The notes under the pieces are model-generated. The model did not search any database. It was not told where the DNA came from and saw only the letters and a list, made by a program, of their open reading frames with translations. Positions 1 to 8,858 of a DNA stretch of 33,816 nucleotides are shown here, piece after piece (positions within the stretch are counted from its first letter, which is position 1; each line of letters starts with the position of its first letter). Source of the DNA: Tannerellaceae bacterium. GTDB lineage: Bacteria; Bacteroidota; Bacteroidia; Bacteroidales; Tannerellaceae. The stretch spans positions 1-33,816 of the forward strand of contig JAISWO010000068.1 of NCBI GenBank assembly GCA_031271045.1, read 5' to 3'. A program made the translations under genes and the position numbers.

Positions 1-25
1 TTGCAGGAAAACCATACAACTCCTA

Positions 26-47
26 TTTGGGAACAATTTGGGAACAA
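26..47. repeat. 11-bp tandem duplication at the window edge
   Basis: The 11-mer TTTGGGAACAA occurs twice back to back (26-36 and 37-47). It lies in AT-rich sequence without a convincing gene, at the extreme left of the window. It could be an attachment-site or operator-like repeat, or chance; nothing nearby in the window decides this. Confidence 0.4.
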
Positions 48-182
48 ATTTTAAAACAAAAAATCTCAACTGATTCATTTTCAATCATGATTTAAACTCT
101 AATATACCCAGAGCCGGGGTATTTTATGCTTAACGGAATGATTCTCTGGCGCATAAAAATTAAATTTACCGGGCGGCAGTAA

Positions 183-212
183 TTTCATTTCTGAAGAAAA
201 AACATACCTTTG
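183..212 (+). promoter_or_regulatory. Bacteroidetes-type promoter for topA
   Basis: TACCTTTG at 205-212 matches the Bacteroidetes -7 consensus TAnnTTTG. TTTC at 183-186 is a near match to the -33 TTTG, with an 18-bp spacer. The topA ATG follows about 50 bp downstream. This is consensus matching only. Confidence 0.5.
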
Positions 213-263
213 CCGCGGGTAAACAGGTATGGATCTGTCCCCTAATAAAAGTTGAAGAAGAGT

Positions 264-2612
264 ATGCAAAAAAATCTTGTAATTGTGGAGTCGCCGGCCA
301 AGGCAAAGACCATTGAGAAGTTTCTGGGCAAAGAATTCAAAGTCATGTCGAGCTACGGACACATCCGCGATTTGAAACAAAAGGCCTTTAGTATTGACAT
401 CCATCACAATTACACGCCTGAGTATGTCGTTCCTGATGACAAGAAGAAAGTGGTGACCGAACTGAAAGCCGAAGCCCAAAAGGTGGAAATGGTCTGGCTG
501 GCATCCGATGAAGACCGCGAAGGAGAAGCCATCTCCTGGCACTTGTCGGAAGTACTGAAACTGGATCCAGAGAAGACCAGACGTATCGTCTTCCACGAAA
601 TCACTAAAAATGCCATCCTGCAAGCCATCAAGACACCGCGCGACATCGACCTCCACCTGGTAGACGCCCAGCAAGCGCGCCGCATACTGGACCGCATCGT
701 GGGATTTGAACTCTCTCCTGTGCTTTGGCGCAAGGTGAAGCCAGCTCTCTCGGCCGGGCGCGTGCAATCCGTAGCTGTACGTTTAGTCGTCGAGCGGGAA
801 CGCGAAATAAACGACTTCCTCTCCGAAGCCTCCTTCCGCATAACCGCCGAGCTCTACTTACCCGGCAACGAGGGCGCCATCCTGAAAGCCGAACTCAACA
901 AACGCCTCAAAACACGCCAGGAAGCCCGCCAGTTTCTGGAATCATGCAGCAACGCCACCTTCCGCATCGACGACGTCGCGACCAAGCCCGTAAAGAAATC
1001 GCCAGCAGCCCCCTTCACCACCTCCACCCTGCAACAGGAAGCCGCCCGTAAGCTCGGATTTTCCGTTTCGCAAACCATGGTCATCGCCCAGCGACTCTAC
1101 GAATCCGGGTTCATCACCTATATGCGTACCGACTCCGTCAACCTCAGTGACTTGGCTTTGGGAACAGCCAAAGAAACCATCCTAAACACTTACGGCGACA
1201 AATACTATAAATTCCGTAAGTACAGCGCCAAAACCAAAGGTGCCCAAGAAGCCCACGAAGCCATCCGCCCCACATATATTAATAATGAAACCATCAACGG
1301 AACGGCACAGGAAAAAAAACTGTATGACCTCATACGCAAACGCACCGTCGCCTGCCAGATGGCAGACGCCGAACTGGAACGCACTACCATCACAGTAGAC
1401 ATATCCGGACAAAAAGAAAAATTCATCGCCACAGGTGAAGTCATCATCTTCGACGGATTCCTTCAAGTCTACAACGAAAGCTCAGACGACGAAAACGAAA
1501 AAGAACCCGAAAGCGGCCTGCTCCCCGTAGTCCACATGGGCGAAGCCCTGAGCCTGAAAGAAATCGTAGCCACCGAACGCTTCACCCAGCGCCCGCCGCG
1601 CTATACGGAAGCCAGTCTGGTCCGCCGGCTTGAAGAATTGGGTATCGGCCGCCCGTCTACCTACGCCCCAACCATACAAACGATACAAAACAGGGAGTAT
1701 GTCGTCAAAGGCGACAAAGAAGGACTCGAACGCGCGTACTGCATCCTCGCCCTGCGCGAAGGAAAAATTACGGAAAAAGACAAAAAAGAAATCGCCGGAG
1801 CCGACCGCAACAAACTAATGCCTACAGACATCGGCGCCGTAGTCAACGACTTCTTGATGGAGTATTTTCCCGACGTGATGGACTACAACTTCACTGCCAA
1901 CGTAGAAAAAGAATTTGACAGCATAGCCGAAGGCGAAATGAACTGGAGAGACGCTATCGATCGCTTTTACAAAGTATTCCATCCCATCGTCGAACAAACA
2001 TCCGCCGCAAAGACCGAACGCAAAGCAGGCGAACGCGAACTGGGCATCGACCCGAAAACAGGACTTCCCGTCTTTGTCAAAATCGGACGTTTCGGCCCCG
2101 TCGTCCAATTAGGTGCCGCTGCCCAAGCTGACGACCAAAACGCCCTCAAGCCACAATTTGCCCCGCTCATGAAAGGACAGTCCATCGAAACAATCACCCT
2201 CCAAGACGCCCTCCGGCTCTTCGACCTGCCGCGAACCATAGGCGACTACGAAGAAAAGACAGTCGTAGCCGGTATCGGACGTTTCGGCCCTTTCATCCGT
2301 CACGACAGCAAATTCATCTCCATCCCCAAACAGCTCAGCCCGTTGACCATAACAATGGAAGAAGCCATCGAACTGATTGCCGAAAAACGACAGAAAGAAG
2401 CCCGACGCAACTTGAAGAAATTTGACGAAAATCCGGAAGTAGAACTCCTCAACGGACGCTTCGGCCCCTATATCGTTTATAGGGGAAAGAACTACAAAAT
2501 CCCCCGGACCATACAAGACCCCCAAGCCCTCACCCTGGAAGAGGTAATGGAAATAATACAGTCGGCCGGAGAAAAACCGGAGACCAAAAAGAAAGGAACC
2601 AAGAAAAAATAG
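264..2612 (+). CDS. topA: DNA topoisomerase I (type IA)
   Basis: This is a type IA topoisomerase, which relaxes negative supercoils by passing one strand through a transient single-strand break. The N-terminal TOPRIM domain opens with LVIVESPAKAKTIEKFLG and carries the acidic triad D82-x-D84-x-E86 in SDEDREGEAI. The catalytic tyrosine is Y286 in FITYMRTDS. The C-terminus has no zinc-finger cysteines; instead it has GRFGP-containing repeats near residues 608, 672 and 731, followed by a lysine-rich tail, an arrangement usual in Bacteroidetes. The reading frame is open from a TTG at 252, but the ATG at 264 puts the TOPRIM strand right at the N-terminus and is preferred, giving 782 residues, a normal length. 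The gene appears monocistronic with its own promoter. Confidence 0.97.
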   Translation: MQKNLVIVESPAKAKTIEKFLGKEFKVMSSYGHIRDLKQKAFSIDIHHNYTPEYVVPDDKKKVVTELKAEAQKVEMVWLASDEDREGEAISWHLSEVLKLDPEKTRRIVFHEITKNAILQAIKTPRDIDLHLVDAQQARRILDRIVGFELSPVLWRKVKPALSAGRVQSVAVRLVVEREREINDFLSEASFRITAELYLPGNEGAILKAELNKRLKTRQEARQFLESCSNATFRIDDVATKPVKKSPAAPFTTSTLQQEAARKLGFSVSQTMVIAQRLYESGFITYMRTDSVNLSDLALGTAKETILNTYGDKYYKFRKYSAKTKGAQEAHEAIRPTYINNETINGTAQEKKLYDLIRKRTVACQMADAELERTTITVDISGQKEKFIATGEVIIFDGFLQVYNESSDDENEKEPESGLLPVVHMGEALSLKEIVATERFTQRPPRYTEASLVRRLEELGIGRPSTYAPTIQTIQNREYVVKGDKEGLERAYCILALREGKITEKDKKEIAGADRNKLMPTDIGAVVNDFLMEYFPDVMDYNFTANVEKEFDSIAEGEMNWRDAIDRFYKVFHPIVEQTSAAKTERKAGERELGIDPKTGLPVFVKIGRFGPVVQLGAAAQADDQNALKPQFAPLMKGQSIETITLQDALRLFDLPRTIGDYEEKTVVAGIGRFGPFIRHDSKFISIPKQLSPLTITMEEAIELIAEKRQKEARRNLKKFDENPEVELLNGRFGPYIVYRGKNYKIPRTIQDPQALTLEEVMEIIQSAGEKPETKKKGTKKK

Positions 2613-2693
2613 CCTCACGCACCGAAAGAAGAAACACCCTGCCGGATCATTTGTTAAAAAAAATTATTTTTGACAGGAATATAATTCTTTTTT

Positions 2694-2724
2694 CTTGACT
2701 ATACATGAGCTTTGGCTATATTTG
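2694..2724 (+). promoter_or_regulatory. Bacteroidetes-type promoter for the oxidoreductase gene
   Basis: TATATTTG at 2717-2724 is a perfect TAnnTTTG -7 box. CTTG at 2694-2697 lies 19 bp upstream as a near -33 TTTG. It sits in the topA-oxidoreductase gap, about 75 bp before the chosen ATG. Confidence 0.65.
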
Positions 2725-2799
2725 CAGAGGTTTCGAACCAAATAAATAAAGAAAATAAACGTTTAATGAGACTGAGTGTTAACTAAAAAAATTATTGCT

Positions 2800-4281
2800 A
2801 TGTCAAACATTTCAAGAAGATCCTTTCTTCAAAAAAGCACAGCTGCCGCAGCGGCGCTGACAATTGTTCCCAACACCATTTTAGGGAAGAGTCATGGACA
2901 TATGGCTCCCACCGATAAATTAAACATTGCGGGTATCGGCATCGGAGGTATGGGTAATTCCAATCTCACCAATGTAGCTACAACCGAAAACATTGTAGCC
3001 CTTTGTGATATCGACTGGAAATACGCAAAACCCGTGTTCGACGCATACCCCCAAGCCAAAAAATATTGGGACTATCGCAAACTGTATGACGAGCTGGGAA
3101 AAGAAATCGACGCCGTAATTGTGGCCACTGCCGACCATACACACGCCATTATTGCCTCAGATGCCATCACCCTGAACAAGCATGTCTACGTACAGAAACC
3201 ATTGACCCATTCCGTTTACGAATCCCGTTTGCTCACCAAACTGGCCGCCAAACACAAAGTAGCCACCCAGATGGGGAACCAAGGCTCATCAGCGGAAGGC
3301 GTCGACCTCGTGTGCGAATGGATATGGAACGGAGAAATAGGCGAAGTACGCAAAGTAGAAGCCTTTACCGACCGCCCGATATGGCCGCAAGGACTGAACG
3401 CCCCCGAAAAGAAGGACAAAATCCCCTCTACCTTGAACTGGGATCTGTTCACCGGCCCGGCAGAACTGAAACCCTACAACAACATCTATCATCCCTGGAA
3501 CTGGCGCGGATGGTGGGCATACGGGACAGGCGCCTTAGGTGATATGGCCTGCCATATCCTCCACCCCGTATTCAAAGGCCTGAAACTGTCGTATCCTACC
3601 AAGGTACAAGGATCATCCACCCTGTTACTGCAAGACTGCGCCCCGCAAGCCCAGCATGTTAAATTAACCTTCCCCTCGCGCGACAACCTGCCGAAGGTAT
3701 CCATGCCCGAAGTAGAAGTACACTGGTATGACGGCGGCTTGAAACCCGACCTGCCCGAAGGCTATCCGGCCGGACGCAATCTGAACGATGCCGGCGGCGC
3801 CGTGATCTTCCACGGGACAAAAGATACGCTGATCTGTGGTTGCTACGGCGTGAATCCCTGGCTACTCTCCGGACGCAAACCAAATGCCCCCCAAGTATGC
3901 CGCCGCGTAGACAAAGCCATGCAGGGAGGACACGAACAAGACTGGCTGCGCGCCTGCAGAGAAAGCCCTGCCAACCGCGTAGCGCCGAAATCCGATTTCG
4001 CCGAAGCCGGCCCGTTCAACGAAATGGTCGTCATGGGCGTATTGGCTGTTCGTCTGCAAACCCTGAACAAAGAATTACTCTGGGACGGCGAAAACATGCG
4101 CTTCACGAATATAGCCGATAACGAAGAAATCCGTATTCTGATCAAGGACGACTTCAAGATTGTCGACGGAGACCCGAAATTCAACAAGATATGGACAGAT
4201 CCCGTCAATGCGAAACAATTTGCCGAAGAACTGATCAAACACAACTACCGCCAAGGATGGAAGCTGGTTGATCTGCCTTGA
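2800..4281 (+). CDS. Gfo/Idh/MocA-family oxidoreductase, Tat-exported
   Basis: This is an NAD(P)-dependent sugar oxidoreductase of the Gfo/Idh/MocA family. The N-terminus has a twin-arginine signal (SRRSFLQKS followed by an alanine-rich hydrophobic stretch), so the protein is probably exported folded to the periplasm. The Rossmann glycine motif GIGIGGMG lies at about residues 45-52. The usual catalytic-region E-K-P motif reads Q132-K133-P134 here. The reading frame is open from a GTG at 2776, but the ATG at 2800 begins the Tat signal directly and gives 493 residues. The gene is followed 50 bp later by a 3-keto-disaccharide hydrolase-type lipoprotein. Family knowledge suggests the pair oxidises and cleaves glycosides through 3-keto intermediates; the substrate cannot be read from sequence. 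Confidence 0.9.
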   Translation: MSNISRRSFLQKSTAAAAALTIVPNTILGKSHGHMAPTDKLNIAGIGIGGMGNSNLTNVATTENIVALCDIDWKYAKPVFDAYPQAKKYWDYRKLYDELGKEIDAVIVATADHTHAIIASDAITLNKHVYVQKPLTHSVYESRLLTKLAAKHKVATQMGNQGSSAEGVDLVCEWIWNGEIGEVRKVEAFTDRPIWPQGLNAPEKKDKIPSTLNWDLFTGPAELKPYNNIYHPWNWRGWWAYGTGALGDMACHILHPVFKGLKLSYPTKVQGSSTLLLQDCAPQAQHVKLTFPSRDNLPKVSMPEVEVHWYDGGLKPDLPEGYPAGRNLNDAGGAVIFHGTKDTLICGCYGVNPWLLSGRKPNAPQVCRRVDKAMQGGHEQDWLRACRESPANRVAPKSDFAEAGPFNEMVVMGVLAVRLQTLNKELLWDGENMRFTNIADNEEIRILIKDDFKIVDGDPKFNKIWTDPVNAKQFAEELIKHNYRQGWKLVDLP

Positions 4282-4331
4282 TGGAAGCCTTATATTGTAC
4301 AAACAAATTAAACATATAAGACAGCAAAAAA

Positions 4332-5117
4332 ATGAAAAGACTAATATTATTCGCATGTGCAGCCCTTACGATGTGTTATTTCACATCTTGCGGCGAAGGA
4401 AAGAAAGCCGAACAAGTCGTCGTCTCTCTGGACGAATTTCCCAAAGACGCGGACGGATGGATCACCCTTTTCGACGGGGAATCATTCAAAGGCTGGAGAG
4501 GATATAACCGGGCAGATATGCCGGAAGCATGGGTGATCGAAGACAAAACTATCCGTATAAAGGCTTCGGGAGCCGGAGAAGCCGGCGCAGCCAATGGCGG
4601 CGACATTATCTTCGCCCATAAGTTCAAAAACTTTGAACTCTCGCTGGAATGGAAAGTAGGAAAAGGTTCCAACTCCGGCATCTTCTATCTTGCCCAGGAA
4701 GTAGAAGGAGAACCTATCTACATCTCTTCCCCCGAATACCAGATACTGGATAATGAAAATCATCTGGATGCCACGATGGGTAAAGACGGCAACCGCCAGT
4801 CAGCCTCCTTATATGATATGATTCCGGCCAAACCGCAGAACGCTAAACCGCTCGGCGAATGGAACACCGCATCCATCATTTCGTATAAGGGAACGATCGT
4901 TCACAAGCAGAACGGCGAAAACGTACTGGAATATCATCTTTGGACGCCCCGGTGGAAAGAAATGCTCGACAACAGTAAATTCAGCAAAGAAGCATGGCCC
5001 CTGGCTTACGACCTGCTGCTGAATTGCGGTGGCGAAAACAAGGAAGGTTACATCGGACTTCAGGATCACGGAGAAGACGTCTGGTTCCGTAATATCAAAA
5101 TTAAGATTTTAGATTGA
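4332..5117 (+). CDS. DUF1080 / 3-keto-disaccharide hydrolase-domain lipoprotein
   Basis: The protein has 261 residues with a lipoprotein signal: a short basic start, a hydrophobic core and the lipobox FTSC with the lipidated cysteine at residue 20. The mature part carries the DUF1080 (PF06439) concanavalin-like fold, recognisable from GWITLFDGESFKGW near the start, the central NSGIFYLAQE region and the closing QDHGEDVWFRNIKIK strand. Members of this family hydrolyse 3-keto-glycosides or bind glycans. The gene lies directly downstream of the Gfo/Idh oxidoreductase and ahead of a strong terminator, so the two form a probable bicistronic unit. The specific substrate is unknown. Confidence 0.88.
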   Translation: MKRLILFACAALTMCYFTSCGEGKKAEQVVVSLDEFPKDADGWITLFDGESFKGWRGYNRADMPEAWVIEDKTIRIKASGAGEAGAANGGDIIFAHKFKNFELSLEWKVGKGSNSGIFYLAQEVEGEPIYISSPEYQILDNENHLDATMGKDGNRQSASLYDMIPAKPQNAKPLGEWNTASIISYKGTIVHKQNGENVLEYHLWTPRWKEMLDNSKFSKEAWPLAYDLLLNCGGENKEGYIGLQDHGEDVWFRNIKIKILD

Positions 5118-5136
5118 CTTTCTTATTTATTGTAAC

Positions 5137-5179
5137 ACACCCGGAGAGGCGGATAAGATCCGTTTCCCGGGTGTTTTTT
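5137..5179 (+). terminator. Rho-independent terminator after the DUF1080 gene
   Basis: ACACCCGG (5137-5144) pairs with CCGGGTGT (5167-5174), followed by a run of T to 5179. It separates the oxidoreductase/hydrolase unit from the dcw cluster. Confidence 0.85.
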
Positions 5180-5229
5180 GCCTATCCCATCATCCTGTTG
5201 AAAACTTTTTTCTTTTTTCCCTACAACTA

Positions 5230-5262
5230 TTTGGCTTGTTCATATATAAATGTATAATTTTA
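5230..5262 (+). promoter_or_regulatory. Candidate promoter of the dcw cluster
   Basis: TTTG at 5230-5233 and TAATTTTA at 5255-5262 (7 of 8 matches to TAnnTTTG) are separated by 21 bp. They lie between the preceding terminator and rsmH, in an AT-rich leader of about 70 bp. It is the only good candidate upstream of the cluster. Confidence 0.5.
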
Positions 5263-5333
5263 CATTCCAAAAGACACAGATTATTATTCCTAAAGACACA
5301 AATAACACAAAATACAAATAAAAGCAACGCAGG

Positions 5334-6254
5334 ATGAAGCATACAGAAACTTCATATCATATACCGGTACTGTTGGACGAGAGTGTGAGTGGCTTGCAAA
5401 TCCGTCCGGAGGGGATATATGTAGATGTCACTTTCGGAGGAGGAGGACATTCCCGCGCAATCCTGGAACGCTTAGGAGCTCAAGGACGCTTGTACGGTTT
5501 TGACCGGGACGCCGACGTTGAGCAACACCTGCCATCAGATGCCCGCTTTGTATTTGTACGCGGCAATTTCCGTTACTTGTATAATTTTATGCGTTACCAT
5601 CAGGTAGCAGACCGTATTGACGGCATCATAGCCGACCTGGGAGTATCATCGCACCATTTCGACACGAATGAACGGGGGTTCTCTTTCCGCTTCGACGGAC
5701 TTTTGGACATGCGTATGAACACCCGCTCCGAACGCACAGCAGCAGACGTACTGAATACATACACGGAAGAATCCCTGGCCAATATTTTTTACTCGTACGG
5801 CGAATTGAAAGCAGCACGCAAACTTGCATCGGCGCTGACGCAGGCACGTGAAATAAAAAAGATCCGGACAACGGACGACCTATTGAACATATTGAAACCC
5901 TTCATCGGGAAAGATAAAGAGAAAAAATTCCTGGCACAGGTATTCCAGGCTTTGCGCATAGAAATAAACGATGAGATGGAAGCCCTGAAAGAAATGTTGA
6001 AACATACCTTGCAGGTACTAAAACCCGGCGGACGGTTAGTCGTCATTACCTATCATTCATTGGAAGACAGGATCGTGAAAAATTTCATGAAGACCGGGAA
6101 CTTTGAAGGAAAAGTAGAACAGGATTTTTATGGGAACATACAGACTCCTTTTCGTCCGATAAATCAGAAAGTGATTGTGCCGCCGGAAGAAGAGATAGAA
6201 AGGAATCCCCGTTCGCGAAGCGCAAAATTGAGAATAGCAGAAAAAAAAGCATAA
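5334..6254 (+). CDS. rsmH: 16S rRNA (cytosine1402-N4)-methyltransferase RsmH
   Basis: RsmH (MraW) methylates N4 of C1402 of 16S rRNA in the ribosomal P site using S-adenosylmethionine. The N-terminus HIPVLLDESVSGL and the SAM-binding YVDVTFGGGGHSRAIL are diagnostic, as are IIADLGVSSHHFD and the C-terminal HSLEDRIVKNFMK block. At 306 residues it has a typical length. It is the first gene of the dcw block. In many bacteria, including many Bacteroidetes, mraZ precedes it, but no mraZ is present in the gap upstream. Confidence 0.97.
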   Translation: MKHTETSYHIPVLLDESVSGLQIRPEGIYVDVTFGGGGHSRAILERLGAQGRLYGFDRDADVEQHLPSDARFVFVRGNFRYLYNFMRYHQVADRIDGIIADLGVSSHHFDTNERGFSFRFDGLLDMRMNTRSERTAADVLNTYTEESLANIFYSYGELKAARKLASALTQAREIKKIRTTDDLLNILKPFIGKDKEKKFLAQVFQALRIEINDEMEALKEMLKHTLQVLKPGGRLVVITYHSLEDRIVKNFMKTGNFEGKVEQDFYGNIQTPFRPINQKVIVPPEEEIERNPRSRSAKLRIAEKKA

Positions 6255-6267
6255 CAGAAGAACGTAT

Positions 6268-6615
6268 ATGGAAGGGGAAAAGAAGAAGAAAAAAAGAAAA
6301 CAAAGACGTCTATCTTTTTTATACATCCTGGGAGGAGGATTGCTGAAAGAAGATTTTTTTGTGAAGCATATCCGGACGGTCGTATTGATAGCCATCCTGA
6401 CCCTTTGCTTCATAGGCAACCGGCACGCCTGTCTGTTGAAAATAAGGAAAATCGATACGTTGAAACAAGAATTGAGGGACGTACAATTGGAGTCGCTGTC
6501 CATTTCGGTAGAACTGGCCAGGTACAGCCGCCCTTCGATGGTGGAAGAACTGATAAAAAAACAACAGATTGATCTGGAGAGAGCCACTACCCCTCCTTAC
6601 GAACTATATAGATAA
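6268..6615 (+). CDS. ftsL: FtsL-like cell division protein
   Basis: This 115-residue protein sits between rsmH and ftsI, the standard ftsL position. It has a basic, lysine-rich cytoplasmic start, one transmembrane segment (about residues 38-57, TVVLIAILTLCFIG), then a coiled-coil-like stretch rich in leucine and charged residues (KIDTLKQELRDVQLESL). This topology is that of FtsL, which with FtsB and FtsQ bridges FtsZ-ring components to the FtsW/FtsI synthase. FtsL is poorly conserved in sequence, so the call rests on position, size and topology. It starts 13 bp after rsmH and ends 14 bp before ftsI. Confidence 0.85.
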   Translation: MEGEKKKKKRKQRRLSFLYILGGGLLKEDFFVKHIRTVVLIAILTLCFIGNRHACLLKIRKIDTLKQELRDVQLESLSISVELARYSRPSMVEELIKKQQIDLERATTPPYELYR

Positions 6616-6629
6616 TAATAAACAAAAGA

Positions 6630-8849
6630 ATGGAAGATACCGGCGAATCCAAAAACACGAGCAGCACACAAGGCAATAAGATATTTATCTACTATCTGCT
6701 TGTTTGCCTGGCACTTTTGGGAGTAGCGGCAGGTATCGTTTTTAACATCGTAAAAATCAGTCTGGTAGAGAAAAAAGAATGGCTGGCCATCGCAGAAAGA
6801 GAACAGACAAAAATCCCCGATCGCACCATACTCCCTAACCGGGGTAATATCTATTCGACCGACGGCCGGTTGATGGCCACCAGTTTTCCGCGCTATCGCA
6901 TCCTGATGGACTTCAAAGGAAATGCCATCGACACCTTAGCCTTTTATCAAAAACCCAAAGTGGCAAAAGGGAAATCACCGGATTCGACCGCCCTTGCCAA
7001 TGCCCGGAAGAACGGAGTTGACTCGCTGGCTTTCTACCTGTCGAAGAAACTCAACCGGGATGAAAATACCCTGAAAAATGAACTGAAAGACGCCCTGAAA
7101 CGAAAAACAGGCCGATACATGCTGCACAACAGACGCGTCTCCTTTGCAGATCTGAAAGAGATCAAACAATACCCTTTTATACGCCTGGGAAGAAACAGGA
7201 GCGGATTCATAGAAGAAACCTTTGTAGAGCGGCAACGCCCTTTCGGTTCGCTGGCTTCACGCACGATAGGCGATGTATATGCCACACTCGACTCCATCGG
7301 ACGAACGCAAGGACGAAACGGGCTGGAATTGCAATACGACTCCTTGCTGCGAGGTCAACCGGGCCGAAAAGCCATACGCCGTGAAGTCGGCGTATGGAGG
7401 GAAAAACCCATCATCGAAGCCATCGACGGAATGGACATACGTTCAACCATCGACATAGAGATACAAGATATTACGGAAAAAGCCCTGCTAAATGAATTAA
7501 TGCGTACCCAGGCAGAATCAGGGAGTATCATCGTCATGGAAGTAAAAACAGGCGAAATCAAGGCCATCACCAATATGGGACGCACAGCCTCCGGCTATGG
7601 AGAAGACAAGAACCGGGCAGTTTCCGATCTGCTCGAACCCGGTTCTACCTTCAAAGTAGCCTCTATCATGATCGCACTCGAAGACGGCGTGTGCCGGCCT
7701 GATGATATGGTCGACACAGGGAACGGCATTTACGACTACCTTAAAAACGGGAAACCGATACGGGATCATAACGCCAACAAAGGAGGCTATGGACTCATCT
7801 CCGTAGAGGAATCTATCTGGAACTCCTCCAACGTGGGAGTGGCCAAGGTGATCCTGAAAGGCTACGAACACGAGCCGATGAAATATATGAACGGTTTGGA
7901 ACGCATCGGTCTGATGGAAGATTTACGGATTGATATTCCCGGAGCAGGCCGTTCTATCTTCCGCAAACCCGACGAGAAAGGCTGGTCGAAAGCCTCCCTC
8001 CCTTGGATGTCGTTCGGGTATGAAACGCGAATACCTCCCATCTATATGCTGGCCTTTTATAACGCCATCGCCAATGATGGGAAAATGATGCGCCCAATCT
8101 TTGTCAAAGAAATCATGAAAGAGGGCAAAACGGTCGAACGCTTCGCGCCTGAAGTAATCAAAAGGTCTATCTGTTCCGACAAGACGCTCAAGATGATTCA
8201 AAATATGCTGACAGGAGTCGTAGAACACGGCACCGGATCTCCGGCCTACTCTCCCCACGTCCGCATTGCAGGCAAAACAGGCACGGCACAGATAGCCGAA
8301 GGCGGCATTTATGTCGGCACAGGGCACCAAGTATCTTTTGCCGGCTATTTCCCTGCCGACCATCCGGTCTATTCCTGCATAGCCGTTATCCGCCGGCCTT
8401 CGACGGCCTTCTACCCTTCGGGAGGAGCCATGTCGGGAGGAGTGGTGCGGACGGTGGCCGAAAAAATCTATGCTTCCCACACCCGCTTGGCTATACGGAA
8501 ATTACCGGTCGACTCCTCTGCCGTCCTCCTGCCTGCCCCCAAAGCAGGGGATGAAAAGGCCTTGCAGCAGGTCTTGGATGAACTGGATATTGATTTCGAC
8601 AGAACAGGGGTTAAATCGCCTTGGGTATTGACCTCGACCCGCAACGGCAAGATGAAGTTCAATGATATAACCATACCGGAAGGGCTTGTTCCCCACGTGA
8701 CCGGCATGGGAGCCAAAGACGCCGTCTACTTGCTGGAAAACGCCGGATTGCAAGTCCGGCTATCCGGAAAGGGGCGCGTGGTTTCACAATCCATCCAGCC
8801 GGGCCAACGGATAACGAAGGGACAGACGATTGCAATTACTTTGAAATAA
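6630..8849 (+). CDS. ftsI: Division-specific transpeptidase FtsI (PBP3) with PASTA domain
   Basis: FtsI is the class B penicillin-binding protein that crosslinks septal peptidoglycan with FtsW. The order is: a short cytoplasmic tail, one transmembrane anchor (about residues 17-40), the dimerisation/pedestal domain beginning with RTILPNRGNIYSTDGRLMA, and the transpeptidase. The three active-site motifs are S339-x-x-K (in EPGSTFKV), S399-S-N401 (in NSSNVGVAK) and K549-T-G551 (in AGKTGTAQ). A single C-terminal PASTA domain (about residues 676-739) follows, common in Bacteroidetes. At 739 residues it is longer than proteobacterial FtsI, which is explained by the PASTA domain. Confidence 0.96.
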   Translation: MEDTGESKNTSSTQGNKIFIYYLLVCLALLGVAAGIVFNIVKISLVEKKEWLAIAEREQTKIPDRTILPNRGNIYSTDGRLMATSFPRYRILMDFKGNAIDTLAFYQKPKVAKGKSPDSTALANARKNGVDSLAFYLSKKLNRDENTLKNELKDALKRKTGRYMLHNRRVSFADLKEIKQYPFIRLGRNRSGFIEETFVERQRPFGSLASRTIGDVYATLDSIGRTQGRNGLELQYDSLLRGQPGRKAIRREVGVWREKPIIEAIDGMDIRSTIDIEIQDITEKALLNELMRTQAESGSIIVMEVKTGEIKAITNMGRTASGYGEDKNRAVSDLLEPGSTFKVASIMIALEDGVCRPDDMVDTGNGIYDYLKNGKPIRDHNANKGGYGLISVEESIWNSSNVGVAKVILKGYEHEPMKYMNGLERIGLMEDLRIDIPGAGRSIFRKPDEKGWSKASLPWMSFGYETRIPPIYMLAFYNAIANDGKMMRPIFVKEIMKEGKTVERFAPEVIKRSICSDKTLKMIQNMLTGVVEHGTGSPAYSPHVRIAGKTGTAQIAEGGIYVGTGHQVSFAGYFPADHPVYSCIAVIRRPSTAFYPSGGAMSGGVVRTVAEKIYASHTRLAIRKLPVDSSAVLLPAPKAGDEKALQQVLDELDIDFDRTGVKSPWVLTSTRNGKMKFNDITIPEGLVPHVTGMGAKDAVYLLENAGLQVRLSGKGRVVSQSIQPGQRITKGQTIAITLK

Positions 8850-8858
8850 AGAAAAGAT

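Noticed and set aside
99-767. 222-codon minus-strand ORF opposite the start of topA
   Set aside because: It is the antisense shadow of topA with no recognisable domain, and it crosses the topA promoter region.
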